Part shown: positions 63,736-64,000 of the stretch, one piece after another
How positions within the stretch are numbered: the stretch's first letter is position 1
How the letters are laid out: the number at the start of each line of letters is the position of its first letter
Assembly: GCA_024036415.1 (NCBI GenBank)
Contig: JAMWET010001661.1
Coordinates: 930,001 to 994,000 of the forward strand
Length of the DNA: 64,000 nucleotides
Origin: Prochilodus magdalenae
Taxonomy: Eukaryota > Chordata > Actinopteri > Characiformes > Prochilodontidae
Direction: 5' to 3'
Notes under the pieces: generated by a model
What the model saw: the letters and a program-made list of their open reading frames with translations, nothing else
Databases searched by the model: none
What the model was told of the DNA's origin: nothing
Made by a program: the position numbers and the translations under genes

Positions 63736-64000
63736 GATAGAAACCACCCTATAGATAACAATTTTGTATATATTTGTTTGTTACTGTCTCTGTTAATGTC
63801 GGGTTTAAATGGATCAGAGTGCAATCCTCAATAATGTCCAATTTATTTTATTTGTTTTTATCAAATGTAGGATTCTTTTCTATGGAGATCTGCGGTGAGA
63901 ATAATAACAAAGGTAGCAGTAATCTCTGGGAAATGAATGCAAAGAATTCCTATAACTGAAAATAAAATCCAAAACTTACTTTATGTTTAACGGCTTTATG
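63736..64000. other. No gene recognised, window end
   Basis: AT-rich; the only frame is 61 codons and is unremarkable. Confidence 0.5.

Overview
The window looks like vertebrate, most likely teleost fish, nuclear DNA. It is AT-rich and has no dense array of reading frames. It is scattered with Tc1/mariner-type transposon copies in every state of decay, palindromic foldback elements, a LINE-like relic, long microsatellites and degenerate minisatellites. Several repeats resemble families I know from ray-finned fish, for example the 'CATTTAGC..ACGCTCTTATCC' repeat near 50.8 kb. The foldback family near 4.7 kb is one I associate with otophysan fish (characins, catfish and relatives), but that is recollection and not proof.

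I found no convincing host protein-coding exon, rRNA or tRNA. The reading frames are short (60-168 codons), overlap on both strands, and are mostly chance frames or by-products of simple repeats. The sequence fits an intergenic region or a very large intron.

Layout. 0-2.2 kb: unannotated. 2.18-3.80 kb: a nearly complete Tc1-like element with about 218-bp IR/DR-style inverted repeats, a TA target duplication, and a transposase frame that keeps its D, D and E residues but carries one in-frame stop. 4.7-5.6 kb: a foldback repeat. 7.65-8.40 kb: a second foldback element with 62-bp tandem units in its arms. 9.6-11.4 kb: a repeat nest with a LINE-like reverse transcriptase relic and a Tc1 relic split by a later insertion. 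13.5 and 19.7 kb: two copies of one dispersed repeat. 24.0 and 25.8 kb: a 115-bp direct duplication. 26.1-26.9, 32.6-32.9 and 47.5-48.1 kb: three blocks of one degenerate minisatellite, the middle one inverted. 27.9-28.1 kb: a Tc1 fragment. 31.86-32.43 kb: a (TAG)n-type tract. 32.95-33.35 kb: a Tc1-like 5' end on the minus strand. 38.1-40.0 kb: a TA microsatellite, two copies of a LINE-like 3' end and a Tc1 relic. 44.46-45.5 kb: another minus-strand Tc1 relic, then a short Tc1-type element. 50.6-51.0 kb: a perfect CA/TG cruciform and a fish-wide repeat. 53.9 and 55.2 kb: a 53-bp perfect duplication. 57.1-60.0 kb: two more copies of the short Tc1-type family. 60.1-61.2 kb: a further Tc1 relic. 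63.48-63.73 kb: a TTAGGG-rich minisatellite.

Nothing here works as a gene pathway. The biology on show is transposon invasion, decay, nesting and repeat expansion. Recognition of families without a search rests on remembered consensus features and is graded accordingly.
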